From the NCBI GenBank assembly GCA_026874595.1, contig CM049311.1, forward strand, positions 69,355,453-69,419,452: DNA of 64,000 nucleotides, in the 5' to 3' direction. The notes under the pieces were generated by a model. The model was not told the origin of the DNA. It saw only the letters and a program-made list of their open reading frames with translations, and made no database searches. This DNA is from Sipunculus nudus (lineage: Eukaryota; Annelida; Sipuncula; Golfingiida; Sipunculidae). Position 1 is the stretch's first letter, and each line of letters starts with the position of its first letter. A program made the position numbers and the translations under genes. This document shows positions 12,201 through 24,356 of this stretch, piece by piece.

Positions 12201-15200
12201 CTATTTATACAAGTATTTTGCTTTCCTGCACTGATGCTACATCATACACACGTGATAGTATCGATCCCAAGGTCTGATCAATACAGCTGTGACATGATTA
12301 AACACGTCTGTTTACAGGAGTAGAATTGATGAACCTTTCACAGGCCTTATCATAACATGTAGGTGTGGCCGCTCATCAGTAGACTAGTAGTAAACAACTT
12401 TTATATCATGTTGTTAAAGAAGATTTGCTTTAGGGAATGACAGGGTTGAAACATTTATCATGCTACCCTTCCCTCAATGGATACTTATAAGGTACTAGCT
12501 GATAGACCCGGTATACTGGGCTTTATCCTGGGGTTGGGGAGATTTATTAACTGAGATGTGAAATGTTGGCTCATTTTTTTATACTAAAAGTTAACAGAAA
12601 ATATAGGTTTCAGTGAGACACTGTCTCCATAAGATATGTATAAACATTTTGGCACGACTGCAGAATAACTCACGCACCTCTCTGAGGCACAACACTTCTG
12701 TGATCAGGAAACGTTTCTATGTCCAACTGCTTGTATCTTTATTTTGCCACTTACTTTTAAATTACATGAATCCTAAACATCATACCGTCCGTCCGTATAA
12801 ACTCATAACCTAGTGGAGACAGTGCGTGAGTGATCCTACAGTCGCTCCAATATTGTTAACATTTATTTTGTGGGGCTGTCCTCATGGCAAGAAATTCATA
12901 CCCCGTAATGTTTACCTTGAAGACCTGGTCATTGATGATGTTAACATTGCGAACCAGAATGAGAGGTGGGGGCATTCAGGTTTTCGATGATATTTGACTG
13001 GATTCTATCGTTGGATGTATAAAGATTGAGGAACACATGAACGATTTTTAAATGTGCATTGCGAGGAAACTGTTCCTGAAGAAAGAAACAGAAATATGAT
13101 TACCTCGTAAGTAGCAGAAGCGGACCCAACGGGACTCCATGCAGAGGGTCCGTATCCCATTTTCAACCACCGCAACCTTTCTTTCATCGTAACAGACAAA
13201 TTTTGAGGCCTGAAACCCCAGCCACCACCCAATCCCACCCCACCCCAGCCCTATTCCTGAAATTGGGACCTTGAATTAGATTTTGTCATTAATCCTCCTG
13301 GGTTGAACTCTCCAATTCATAAAGCAAGAAACATGTGTTTATCTCTTTTACTGACCAAGCGCACGTGGATCAAATCCTTCATTGAAAGCAAGCGTTATTC
13401 ATATGAACAATAGTCCTTAGTGTTAGAGGTTAGGTGACCACGATGCTCACATTCCGGTGATTGCCGAAGGCAGTTCGGCTGTGCTCGGTAAAAAAACAGA
13501 AAAATCACTCAAAATCATATGTATATTAAAAATTATTTATTTTCATATCGCCTATGTCACTGCGGGGATAATCACCTTTCAAATGATGTATGGCACAATA
13601 TTGTACACAATGCGGTTTTAGAGAACATCGCGAACAAACCTGAACCGAATTCCTTTTATAAGTATTAGATTTAAGTCATGTCTGTTTGCTTACATCTGTG
13701 TATGTGTATGTCTGATCCATATTTACAAATATTGACACTCTTTGAAAGTAAAATATATGTCTAAGGAGTGAAATAAAACTTTGAACTTAGTAAAAATATA
13801 ATGATATTCTTCAGGAAAAATAAAACTCTACAAATGCGCTACCAGTCATCTAAAGAGTGGTCTTTCCTCCGTATTTTGGGTAACATGATACAGCATCTGA
13901 TGGTTTATTGGTAAATTAATCAGTGTTGAAATTCAGTACATATCTTTTTACATATTTATTTTTGCAGTATTTGACTGATATTTCCTCCAAGAAATGCCAG
14001 TTTTAAGCCCTGGGTATTTTTATTACATATTGCACCAAAAAAAATATCAGGCCACAGACCAGAGTCTGAATGAAAGCCTCTTTCTTTCTCTTAAACTTCT
14101 CAGCGTATTTCAATCTGGATGCTCATCTATCTGGTGGAGGAATGTGCTCTCTTGGTGCTTTCTATTTTGAAAACTATTACCATCTTACATTGATTGAAAG
14201 TACTGATAATGTACTGAAAGCATGCTATGTGACCCAAAGAACAGTCTGGAATGGCCAAGATAGATGAGCTCAGACAGCGTTATAAATTATCAAGGAAGAC
14301 AGTTGTCCCAGTCTTACCTGATTAAATGGAGAAAGGAGACACTGAATGCCAAGTCTAAGATGGGAGAAGGAAACAGTCTACTCAGGCTTGATGTCAGTAT
14401 ATACCAAGGCTGTGTGTATGGATAGTCAGATTGATGGTGGCGGGGAGAGATTTACGATCCCTGCAGCCACTAGCAGATCCACGCAGGTTGAGACCTGGTG
14501 TTGTGCTGTACAAATACATATTATCTTAACACAAACACTGTCATATTATTTGGAGTATTGTATTGTACAGTATGTGTTTGGTTATTTACAGTGAACATGC
14601 ACCTGTGCTGTTTATATATGATTGTGTATTATTGAAATGCACTCATTTGTTGTTGGATGACATTTAATGCAATTTTCTTTCTTTTATAGTTGGAACCACT
14701 ATCATATCAATAACATAGCTTTCTTTTAAATAATATTGAATTTCCATATGGAGCCATATATATGCACCATTATTCATTGCTCTGTGTTCATGCTTGAACC
14801 AGTTGGACAAGAGCCAGATTTTCTTTTTCAAATGCACACCTTTTGTAAACACCAAGTTAAATAGTTAACACAATATCTATAGCATTATCAGTATGTGACA
14901 GGTGGAAATTTTATCATGATAACACACCTGTATCATATTGTATGATGTTCAATTAAGATGTCAGGAAAAGTGTGAATGTATAAACACTTTCTTATCATTG
15001 TATATGTGTTTGTTCTATAAATTTTATTGTTTCAGTTTGGGGTGTTACAATGCACTTAAGAACTGATGCATTGCATTGCAAGCCCTTGATTAAATTGTAA
15101 TTGATTATTAACCTCTGAATCGATTCATTTTGATTATTAATTTTTGCATGTACCTTCCCAAAGTCCTCTTTGAGCTCTCAAATTTGACAGAGCAGTTTGC

Positions 15201-15238
15201 GATGTTATAGCTCTATCACATATGTGCCCTAAATTTTT

Positions 15239-16913
15239 ATGCCCCCGCCACAAAGTGGCCGGGGCATATAGTTTTACCCATATCCTTCATTCCGTCCTTC
15301 CGTCATTCCGAAATCAAACAGTTGTACAGACTTTTTTTCACAATGCCTGCAGATATTGGCCTGTTTTTGGTGTGTCAGCAGATATAGACCAGTTACAGAT
15401 CGAGTTCGCGTTTTGTCCCGGTTGACCTACTTTTGACCATTTTACGGCTCCTAAACTTAGAAAATTTCATGAAAAATAGAAATATTCATGACAGATACAC
15501 ATGTACGGACTTTTTTTTCGCAGTGCCTGCAGATGTTGGCCTGATTTTTGGTGTGTGGACAGATATAGACCAGTTACAGATCGAGTTCGCGTTTCGTCTC
15601 GGTTGACCTACTTTTGACCGTTTTACGGCTCCTAAACTTAGAAATTTTCATGAAAAATAGAAATATTCATGACAGATACACATGTACGGACTTTTTTTCC
15701 CAATGCCTGCAGATATTGGCCTGATTTTTGGTGTGTGGGCAGATATAGACCAGTTACAGATCGAGTTCACGTTTTGTCCCGGTTGACCTACTTTCGACCT
15801 TTTTACGGCTCCTAAACTTAGAAAATTTCATGAAAAATAGAAATATTCATGACAGATACACATGTACAGACTTTTTTTCGCAATGCCTGCAGATATTTGC
15901 CTGATTTTTGGTGTGTGGGCAGATATAGACCAGTTACAGATCAAGTTCGCGTTTCGTCCCGGTTGACCTACTTTTGACCGTTTTAAGGCTCCTGAACATA
16001 GAAAATTTCATGAAAAATATGAAATTTCATGACAAATACACATGTACGGACCTTTTTTGGCAATGCCTGCAGATATTGGCCTGATTTTTTGTGTTGGCAG
16101 ATATTGACCAGTTACAGATGGAGTTTGCATTTCGTCCCGGTTGACCTACTTTTGACTGTTTTACGGCTCCTGAACATAGAAAATTTCATGTAAAATATAT
16201 TTTCATGACAAATACACTTGTACAGACTTTTCTTCACAATACCTGCAGATATTGGCCTGATTTTTGGTGTGTGGGCAGATAATGACCAGTTACAGATCAA
16301 GTTCACGTTTTGTCCCAGTTGACCTATTTTTGACCGTTTGACGGTGCTCTAACATAGAAAATTTAATAAAAAGGTGCACATGTATGGACTTTTTTTTGCA
16401 GTGCCTGCAGATTCAGGCCTGATTTTTGGTGTGTAGGCAGATAATGACCAGTTACAGATCCAGTTCTTGTTTTGTCTCAGTTGACCTACTTTTGACCATT
16501 TGACTGCTCCTGAACATAGAAAGTTTCATGAAAAATATAAATTTTCATAACAAATGCATATGTACTGACTTTTTTGTACTGATAATGACAGTTACAGATC
16601 GAGTTTGCGTTTCATCCCGGTTGACCTACTTTTGATTGTTTTAGGGCTCCTAAACATAGAAAATTTCATGAAAGACAGAAATTTTTATGGAAAATGCACA
16701 TGTATGGACTTTTTTTCACAATGCCTGCATATACTGGCATGATTTTTGGTGTGTTGCTTGATAATGACCCGTTACAGATCGAGTTTGCATTTTGCCTTTG
16801 TTGACCTACTTTTGACCATACGACACCTCCTGAACTTAAAAAATTTTCCAAATTTTACAAATGTTTCTAATTTGCCCAAGGCGGGGGCATTCGTGTCGTT
16901 CCGACACATCTAG
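15239..16913 (+). mobile_element. Rolling-circle-type repeat, family 1, complete copy with ~180-bp tandem core
   Basis: The left end ATGCCCCCGCC (15239-15249) is the exact reverse complement of GGCGGGGGCAT (16880-16890). The left end also folds on itself (ATGCCCC-x-GCCAC with GTGGC-x-GGGGCAT, one mismatch). The core has about eight head-to-tail units marked by ATGTACGGAC-type starts at 15501, 15682, 15862, 16042, 16219, 16380, 16560 and 16700, so about 180 bp each with two shorter ones. The 3' end has a 6-bp stem hairpin (16893-16907), then CTAG and T. This is Helitron/Helentron-like architecture comparable to bivalve 'pearl' elements. It encodes nothing. Confidence 0.85.
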
Positions 16914-17799
16914 TTTTTAAATGTTTTCTGGTGGACCACTTCACTCACATGCAAACATACATGGTTGAGAAAATGAGAAGGAAATTTATTTGCTGAAAAT
17001 TATGAACATCAATTTTGGTTAAAATTGCTTATCTTTTAAAGTCTGAAATTTACTACTTAATTAAGAATTGAATGGAATGTTAAGAATCAATTATGGAATT
17101 GATTCTCAGGGTTCTCACAATTCACAGGCCCAGTTTCAGTGTCCATCTTGTTCCTTGAAAATAAATAGAATCATACAAGCCATTTCATCCTGCTTGAATT
17201 TAATGCTGTTATCAATATCTAACATTCAACCATTATAATAACACAAAGGTTCCATAATTAACAGACATCATTTACTGTATATATGCTCCATTATAAATAA
17301 CACTGTGCATGTGAACTCTGCATGTCTTTTAATGTAAAACCAATCTTTTATTACTGAAATTCAAATATTTTACTTACCAAATAAAAAAGATGATATTACC
17401 AGTCATGAGCAGTTGGACCTACCATCATAACAACACAATTGTAGCATATTGTGTGAAGTTGTCATGTTGAGATTGGTGTGCACACAAATATGACTCACAA
17501 GATGTGTGTATTGTATGTTTTAACTTCTCATATGGTATCATTTAAATGCATGCAATAGCATGCATTTACACAAACACAAGCCATATATTATTTTAACATG
17601 GCATTTTCATTCAGTTCTTGTTGGAACTACATCTGCACATGCAAACAACTAGTTAAAGAATAGATATATGACAAATGTAAATATACCAGTCAATTTTCCA
17701 GTCATGAAAATGATACAAATGGAATTATATAAATAGTTTAACCTATCAAAAGTCTTTTACAGTTTACCTGTAATCAGCAACAAAGGTAGACAACAAAAA

Positions 17800-18255
17800 T
17801 ACCGTATATGCCAGAGCAGTATATCTTTGATGGATTTTCATGAAACTCACCATACTTACTCACCATCTTCCCTGAGTTCCATTTAATATGGGCCACATCA
17901 AGGCATACTTAAAAAGGGAACGGGTCACTAGGCTACTTTGTGGTGTCGGAGCGATAACTTATGAAGAATATGAAGGTTTTTATAAAATTCATCAGAAATG
18001 TTAATCAATGAAATATCTCAATTAAGTTCAATTTCTAGCAAAATCCATGCATATTTAATAAGGTCAGAGGTCACAGCACTTTGAAGGCACCTTGGTGACT
18101 TAACCTAAAGTCCTATTGAATTTCATGAAACTCATTGTTCGTATTTACCAATAGAGTTTCTAACCTTCTCATCAAAATTCAAATGTATTTTTAATGAGAT
18201 CAAAAGTCACCAGATACACGTTGGGTGTAAAATAAAGTTTGCGGTGCTCTTGTTA
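17800..18255 (+). repeat. Decayed interspersed repeat with ~140-bp sub-units
   Basis: Three diverged units share TTTCATGAAACTCA, AGGTCAxAxGTCAC and a 'G..GGTGxC' phrase (around 17850, 18060 and 18200). The stretch ends GCGGTGCTCTTGTTA, like the CTTGTTT tails of the other families. The 5' end is not clear. Confidence 0.5.
18061..18073 (+). promoter_or_regulatory. Perfect DR1 nuclear-receptor motif in a decayed repeat
   Basis: AGGTCA-G-AGGTCA within the repeat at 17800-18255, a family unlike family 4. Same consensus as at 6463 and 34207. Function is unproven. Confidence 0.3.
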
Positions 18256-18680
18256 CATTTAGATTACAGGCAATATCGTGCTCAGCTTTGTTGTATCTTT
18301 ACCAATTTTTGAACATTTGAGGGTATGATTAAGGTTATAGGGATTATTTAGACTTTTGTCAGCCTGTAAACAGTGATGGGCTAGTGTGTAACACCTGGGA
18401 CTTCATACACTCTTTACACAGTGCTTTACCTATAGGCCTACTACCTGTATTGTAAACGCTGTTTGTTTTGACCTCGTACCCTGAATCGCTACACCAGAGG
18501 GGAGCACTGTATTTTGGTCCAATCAGATGAGACCCTGTGCTGGAAGACAAAACTGTTTACCAGCCATGTGAGGAACACACAGAGTGTATGTTGTTTATTA
18601 TGTTTTGAGTGACAGCTCATTGCCCCGGCAACCATTTGAACAGGCCACAGGCTCAGGGAGAATGGCCCAACATGTGGTTT

Positions 18681-18796
18681 CTGAGCTAACAGGGATCCCC
18701 AACTTCCTCTGTGTATCAGCACACTTCCATAGGAACCAGTTTAGTGACGTCACTTCGCTGATACACAGAGGAAGTTGGGGATCCCTGTTAGCTCAG
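18681..18796. repeat. Perfect 40-bp inverted repeat with 36-bp spacer
   Basis: 18681-18720 (CTGAGCTAACAGGGATCCCC...) is the exact reverse complement of 18757-18796 (...GGGGATCCCTGTTAGCTCAG). The right arm is the 5' half (acceptor and A-box region) of the tRNA-like sequence that follows. The spacer contains the palindrome AGTGACGTCACT (18743-18754), with a full CRE core. A transcript would form a 40-bp stem. Confidence 0.95.
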
Positions 18797-18856
18797 TGGT
18801 AGAGCAAATGACCGGCAATAGGAGGGTCATGGCTTCGATTCCCATATGGGGTGATC
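18777..18856 (+). mobile_element. tRNA-like sequence, probable SINE head or tRNA pseudogene
   Basis: TTAGCTCAGTGGTAGAGC is a near-perfect RNA polymerase III A box and D arm. GCTTCGATTCC downstream is a B box with one departure from GGTTCGANNCC. Possible acceptor strands GGATC...CC and GGGTGATCC partly pair, but the anticodon arm does not fold with a 7-base loop, so this is a SINE head or pseudogene, not a working tRNA. No distinct SINE body or A-rich tail was identified. Confidence 0.6.
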
Positions 18857-20778
18857 CGACTTTTTCTGTGTATTCTTGTTCTAAATCATTATTAAGATAC
18901 CCATATCACAATACCTCTATTACAAACTGTTCTGCATAGTTCCATCCATAATTAAACTGATGTCTTTAACGATGGCTGTATCTTTGTCCTCATTCAAGAG
19001 ACAGTATCGTAAAAAAAAATTAAAAAATGGATGGAAAAAAGGTTTGGTATTTGAATTATGTAATGCAAGTACAGTTGAGGTTATTTTTTTCTTGGTTTTC
19101 TTTGCATACTCTTTGATATATGACAAGTGATGATATTGGTACACAGTTCAATATTTCCATTCCAGTTGTTTTGCCCTATCTTACCTGTTAGGGTTTACAG
19201 TCCTCAGGGTTAAATCTTATGCTTCATGTAATCTTGTAGTAAAGTTTTACAAACCCTAATTAACATTACAAAAAAATAAGGTAGATTCACCTCTTGTATA
19301 TCAAGTAGTTCCACCATTTATATATATGTATTATGTAGTTCAGCCCCTCACCATGGTTTACAACAGCAGAGAGCTTAGAAACAATAAACCTGGTGTAACT
19401 GTTAATGTGTGGACAACTTCTGTTATAGATTTAATGTGCAACAAAAGAAGTGGCAGTCTTCATCAAATATGCACTGTATGCAGTTTAAACATGTTGGTGG
19501 CGTGTGTGTACTGAGCAGTAGTTGCCAGGCACATGAGAGTATAACAACAGGAAGAATAATACCATCACAGGGGAAGAAAGAAACTGGGGCAAGGTCCTAC
19601 TCACATAACCATGTGATAATACCCAAGTTATGAGTCATAATTCTGCCAAAGAGAAGTAGGTGATGAGAGCGAGAAAATTGAGAATTGGGGAGTAATTATT
19701 TGAATAGTCTGTAAGGATAGACTGCTCAAACATGGTCAGTTTCCAGGCCTGCTGACCTTCAAGGCGGGCTTTTCCTGTTGTTGTTGCAGGTTTGCCTCTA
19801 TTATTGATTGTCACTAATTTGGGCCATATCCAGGTTTGTCTGACACACAGGGACTACAATGACAAGTTTGATCAGTCAAAGTGTTCAGAGAGTACTGCTT
19901 ACTAAGGCTGTCACCTATGAGACTGTCACACTGTATAAACTGTCAATCATTCTGATACCTGAACTGTGTCACTGTGCCAGATTATAGGCTGTAGGTGTGT
20001 CAGTGCCTCTGTAAAGTAGAGTATATTTGCCTCTGTGGTTAGTGTAATGAGGGATTATTATGTCAAGTGACTGGGGAATTTCCGTGTGATTTCCATCAGG
20101 ATGTTAAATTAGTATGTTATCAAAAGGAATCCGTACTAATTCAAGCCCCTATCAGTGTCCAGAACATGCTGATCGAATTCCACATGAAATATATATATAA
20201 AGCCACTTATTAAAGAATGAAGGCTCTAGAGCTATATGTATAAATATCATTTTGGATTCTAAAGGTTGTTATATAATGTGAAATTTAAAAAGCCCTAATT
20301 TCAAATCACTTAACCCTCTTCAGCATAAAAAAAATATCCAGATTTGGATACATTAAAATTTTAAATCCACAGAATTGTGCATGCATCTATAATTGTGTTT
20401 CTATTTTTGTGATTAAGATATGTCAATGGAATTGTTTCGAAATATTAGGAAATGTAGAATTTTGAATCAGTAGTTTTTAAGTAATTTCTGGAACAATCTT
20501 GACATGTTTCATTAATGAATGACAAATTTAAAGAACAAATCCATATTCATTTTTGTTGAGGATGAAGGTGACTATGGCCATGAATTTTAACATGAAGTAT
20601 TTAAATCTTGATTTGAGGATTCAACCATGTTGATTTTTCAGTTTGCCCTAGGAATTAAGGTGTGTTTCCATGGGTGTTTTTATGCAAATATGTGTGAATA
20701 AAAAGCTCATGATTTTGTTACTGGTGCATTTTCATGTGTACATCAGCGTATATGTGTTTGTGCGTATTATGCTATATA

Positions 20779-20809
20779 CATGAAAATCGCCACAGGAGTG
20801 ATTTTCATG
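20779..20809. repeat. Short inverted repeat (10-bp arms, 11-nt loop)
   Basis: CATGAAAATC at 20779-20788 pairs with GATTTTCATG at 20800-20809. It lies 340 bp before exon 2. It may be chance. Confidence 0.6.
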
Positions 20810-21147
20810 CATAGGCTCTGTGTGAACTCAGGAATTTGGGGTAAAATGACATCACTTCACCATCTTTTGTTGAAAGACCTGCTGGATCCACTGTACAGAT
20901 ATATCAAGGTCTGCCAATTCATGTATATACTGTTACACATATGCGTGCACGTGGAAACACACCTATTTTTTCATGCATGTACACCCATACACATATATGT
21001 GCACATATAAACACCTTTACAGAGCTTTATTCTGGCAACAGTCAGGAGAATACCTGAGCCACTGAGCTGTGCCCTTTCCAAATGTGAAGTATAACGGACT
21101 AGCATTTTGTTTCATCCTCAATGTATTTTAATTGTATATGTTTACAG

Positions 21148-21258
21148 GTGCTGATTATAGACAGCCGGTCATTCCTAGAGTTTAACACTTGTCATATCAG
21201 TGAGGCTGTCAATGTGTGCTGCTCCAAGCTGGTCAAGAGGCGACTCCAACAGGGCAAG
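21148..21258 (+). CDS. DUSP8/16: DUSP8/16-like phosphatase, coding exon 2 (rhodanese/CH2 core with kinase-docking motif)
   Basis: A 37-codon exon, phase 0 at both ends, between acceptor tttacag|GTG and donor AAG|gtaaga. It starts VLIIDSRSFLEF and ends SKLVKRRLQQGK. This is the most diagnostic part of the gene: IDSRSF and CCSKLVKRRLQQGK are the rhodanese-like CH2 core of DUSP8/DUSP16. The basic KRR cluster is the kinase-interaction motif by which MAP-kinase phosphatases dock on JNK and p38. In the active family the rhodanese fold binds substrate and is not itself catalytic. Residues shared with human DUSP8 (DSRSF, CCSKLVKRRLQQGK) suggest a protein from before the vertebrate DUSP8/DUSP16 split. 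No frameshift or stop is present, and neighbouring sequence is intronic. Confidence 0.95.
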
Positions 21259-21999
21259 GTAAGAACTACTGTCTTCAAAGTGCTGTTGCTTCCAGTACAA
21301 ATAACTGATTGTATCCTCACACCCCATCATTTGTAATGGTACCCTGTCTTAACATTGTCACCACCATCCACTCCATTCGCCATCAGTAGCGTGTTACTTG
21401 CAGAAGGTGGTATCAGTGTTGAACCTGTGGTAATGACTACTTTAAAATATAGGAGAGTGTCCTTAGCCCTTTCTGACATGCTGACCATATTGAAATTATC
21501 TAATTTTGCTTTCTTTAAAATAAGATTAAAAGACAACATCATTTAAAAGCTAATCTGGCAATCAGCCCATACTTATTCAGTGGCCATCCAGTGTCCATCA
21601 TCTGGTTCACAATTTCTAGAGTGTTTTTCACTTTTTTTTCTTGACTGATTTTGATTCTACCTATTTTCTGTTATTGTTATAGTTGCCACTTTCTGAACTT
21701 CTTCACAGAATTTTTAACCTGCAGGTGGGGCCACCTGGGATACCAACTTTCTGTGAAAAGTTCATCACTTAAAATTGAATAATTTTATGTTGTGTGGGTG
21801 CCAGATGAGCATGGAGTCAGTATTGTTCAGATTTTGTGAAAATTGCACTCTTCCTATCTAAGTCATGCTTTGTCTGTAGGTGTTGAATTGTTTTAGAGTC
21901 AGAGGTTCATAAATTTTTATACAGAGTACCTTTTTTTTCTGAATAAATTTACAACCCATCAAAATGTGCAGAACATACTGTATATTACACGCTTTCATA

Positions 22000-22140
22000 C
22001 ATTTCTTGCAAGTGTCCATAATTGGGAGGGTCCACACTATCATGCATTTATTGCCAATGTCCATAATTGGGAGAGTCTTCTCTGCTGTGCATTTATTGCC
22101 AATGTCTGTAATTGGCTGGGTCCACTCTAGTGCATTTAGA
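22000..22140 (+). repeat. Minisatellite, 45-bp unit, about three copies
   Basis: TGTCCATAATTGGGAG at 22013 recurs at 22058 and in changed form (TGTCTGTAATTGG) at 22103. The units share TGCATTTATTGCCAA. The period is a multiple of three, which explains short open frames on both strands here. Confidence 0.85.
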
Positions 22141-22965
22141 CAGCCCTTAAGGATTTAGCCCACATAAACACAGAATCTTTCACTGAACAGTTGCACCTGT
22201 ATCATAGTATTTTTTAGAGAAGTATATTAAAATATCATGTACAGTAGTAGGTGTACCACAATTCATATTACATGTATTTTATGTGGAGATATCCCATATC
22301 ATCTAGTCCTTGTGTGCATTGTCACTGTTTCTGGAGGTACCTGTATTACTAACAATATGATAATTTATAGAGTAATAAAGCCAATGATTCTGTTGTATTA
22401 AAGGTCATAAATTTGCATACATTACACATGGAGATATCCTGTAATATCCAATCAAAGTACACATAATCACCATTCCTGGACAGGGGAACATGTATTTAAA
22501 TATATATATTCTTGTATAGAATAATGATTTCAGATAGTACAATAGTGGCCCTGATTCTATAGGTACAGGGTTTCCTGGTTTAGGTGTTGTATTTGTTCTC
22601 TCGGCTATGAGGAAGAGGTTTTGAAGTGGTGGACTCGTCAGCCTGTGAGAAAATGTGACTGTGGCAGTGATTGGGATGATATAGGGGTGATTGTAAATTT
22701 CATGTGTGATAAAGAACTTGGCCCTTTGATGACTAATTGAGCAAGATGCTCACTTTGAGTTCACTAAGGTAAGGTAATTTATGCTGTAGTCCACGTGTAC
22801 AATTCTCAGGTCATCAAACAGTGAGTCATCCTCATGACCTGCCCGTGAGCCCCCATACGCTGCTGTGTTAGTCATTAGTCTAATGACCACATTTATAGAA
22901 TATTATTATGTGTCATATTGTTACTTAGTAAAATTAACCTGCATGACAGTATGAGAAATTGATGT

Positions 22966-22971
<6 letters not shown>

Positions 22972-23009
<38 letters not shown>
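22972..23009. repeat. (TA)n microsatellite
   Basis: About 18 TA dinucleotides. Confidence 0.95.
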
Positions 23010-23011
<2 letters not shown>

Positions 23012-23805
23012 TTATAGTGTCATAGATATGAGATTATGGAAGACCAAGAGAGCATCCCTGGCAAATGGCAATCTTTAAATTATGCAAAGTTTTTTTTCAG
23101 ATCATCTTATCATATTTAATTTATCATCTTTCTTTCTGTTCTAAATATAAAATTCTTAATTTTTTCAAAGAAAATTCAATTCAAAGTTTAATACAGAAAG
23201 GAACATGGTATAGATAAACACACTAAAAAGTTGTTCCTTCTTTCTTGAAACTTAAATAGTGCATATTTAAAACACTAAAATATTCAATTAACATTCAGAT
23301 ATCATTGGAAAGGCCAATGTACTCTTTTTTTAAATGATGTATATTTTATTGGATCTACTGGTAATATGAATGACTTTTTGATTGGTTTTAAATGTTAGTG
23401 TGTATGCCAGGATTTTAACTAAATATTTATTTTCTTAAAATACTATGGTTATCTGGTTTCACTGTTGTTTGTGCTGGAAAATGCAGATTGATCAGTCATA
23501 GCACACCACTTATGTACTTACAAACTGTCCCTTTCCATTTTGATGCACACATGGCAGTAGTTAAAAATATTGAGAAGGAGATGCCATAGAGAAAGAAAAC
23601 TACGCACCACTATCAGTTTTATTGTAATAACCTAATTTATCATAAAATTATTTGATTTTGGATACATATCCAAGTGTTATACATGATCTTAAAGGGGCTT
23701 ATTCCTATATTTATTTACTAAAGATAATGCCTTGTACCTTTTATGAAAAATAAGCCAGAAAATGCCAGTTCCACCACACACAGGCTGTTTGATTTGTTTA
23801 TGTCT

Positions 23806-23872
23806 AGCAGGAGCTAGCATCACCAAATTTTATTCAAACATTGGTCACATATTAAACATATTAATTTAAAAA
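23806..23872 (+). repeat. Family-3 repeat fragment
   Basis: GCAGGAGCTAGCATCACCAA followed by ATTGGTCACAT matches the family-3 phrases near 4190, 4600 and 51715. Confidence 0.6.
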
Positions 23873-24130
23873 GAGCCAAACCACCTATGATCCAGGCATG
23901 TTCTTCAGGCAAGTCACCCCCTCTCGTTTTACTAACTACAGTATTGACCTTTCTGTATATAAAGTGCTGTAGAAAAGAATATATCTGACAGTGTATATAT
24001 TACAAGGTTAACTTTTATTGACAACAAAATAGAAATAAGAAATTGATTTTTTTTTTTTATATATCTTGACTACAAAATATGTGAGGATTGCATCAAATTT
24101 GTGTCACATTGCATAACAAAAAATTAAAAT

Positions 24131-24225
24131 GAAATACCTGGAATAGTTAAACCTAAATGTGAACATGAAAGTTCCTGGAATAGTTAAATCTAAATCTGAA
24201 CATGAAAATTTCACAAGAATAGTTA
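24131..24225 (+). repeat. Short tandem repeat, 37-bp unit, ~2.5 copies
   Basis: CCTGGAATAGTTAAACCTAA begins at 24137 and again with small changes at 24174; a third partial unit (AAGAATAGTTA) follows. Confidence 0.8.
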
Positions 24226-24342
24226 TGTATAATTGATTAAATGAATACCCACTACTATACTGGCAGTAAGGAAAATTTATGGAATATATATCACACATAT
24301 CAGCCTGTGTTCTTGATAAGGGAGTTCAGTTTCTGATTGTTA

Positions 24343-24356
24343 AAGGTCATGACCTT
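24343..24356. promoter_or_regulatory. 14-bp palindrome matching the inverted AGGTCA nuclear-receptor site (IR0)
   Basis: AAGGTCATGACCTT contains AGGTCATGACCT, the inverted repeat with no spacer known as the palindromic thyroid-hormone/retinoid response element. It is not inside an obvious repeat. Binding is not shown. Confidence 0.3.

Larger units (their letters stand above)
9569..21147 (+). other. Intron 1 of the DUSP8/16-like gene (11.6 kb)
   Basis: Phase-0 intron bounded by gtaaat and tttacag. It contains a mariner/pogo-like MITE in a (TA)n tract, a complete rolling-circle-type element, a decayed repeat and a tRNA-like SINE head, listed separately. Between these (9.6-11.2, 12.2-15.2, 16.9-17.8 and 18.9-21.1 kb) I see AT-rich DNA with short poly-A/T and poly-C runs and no recognisable exon. 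The 147-codon frame at 9943-10386 is treated as chance. Confidence 0.9.

Noticed and set aside
12038-12277. 79-codon frame rich in Tyr-Ile repeats
   Set aside because: Translation of the (TA)n microsatellite.
18745-18752. Full CRE (TGACGTCA) as a stand-alone regulatory call
   Set aside because: An 8-bp match is expected about once in a window this size; kept only as a feature of the palindrome spacer.
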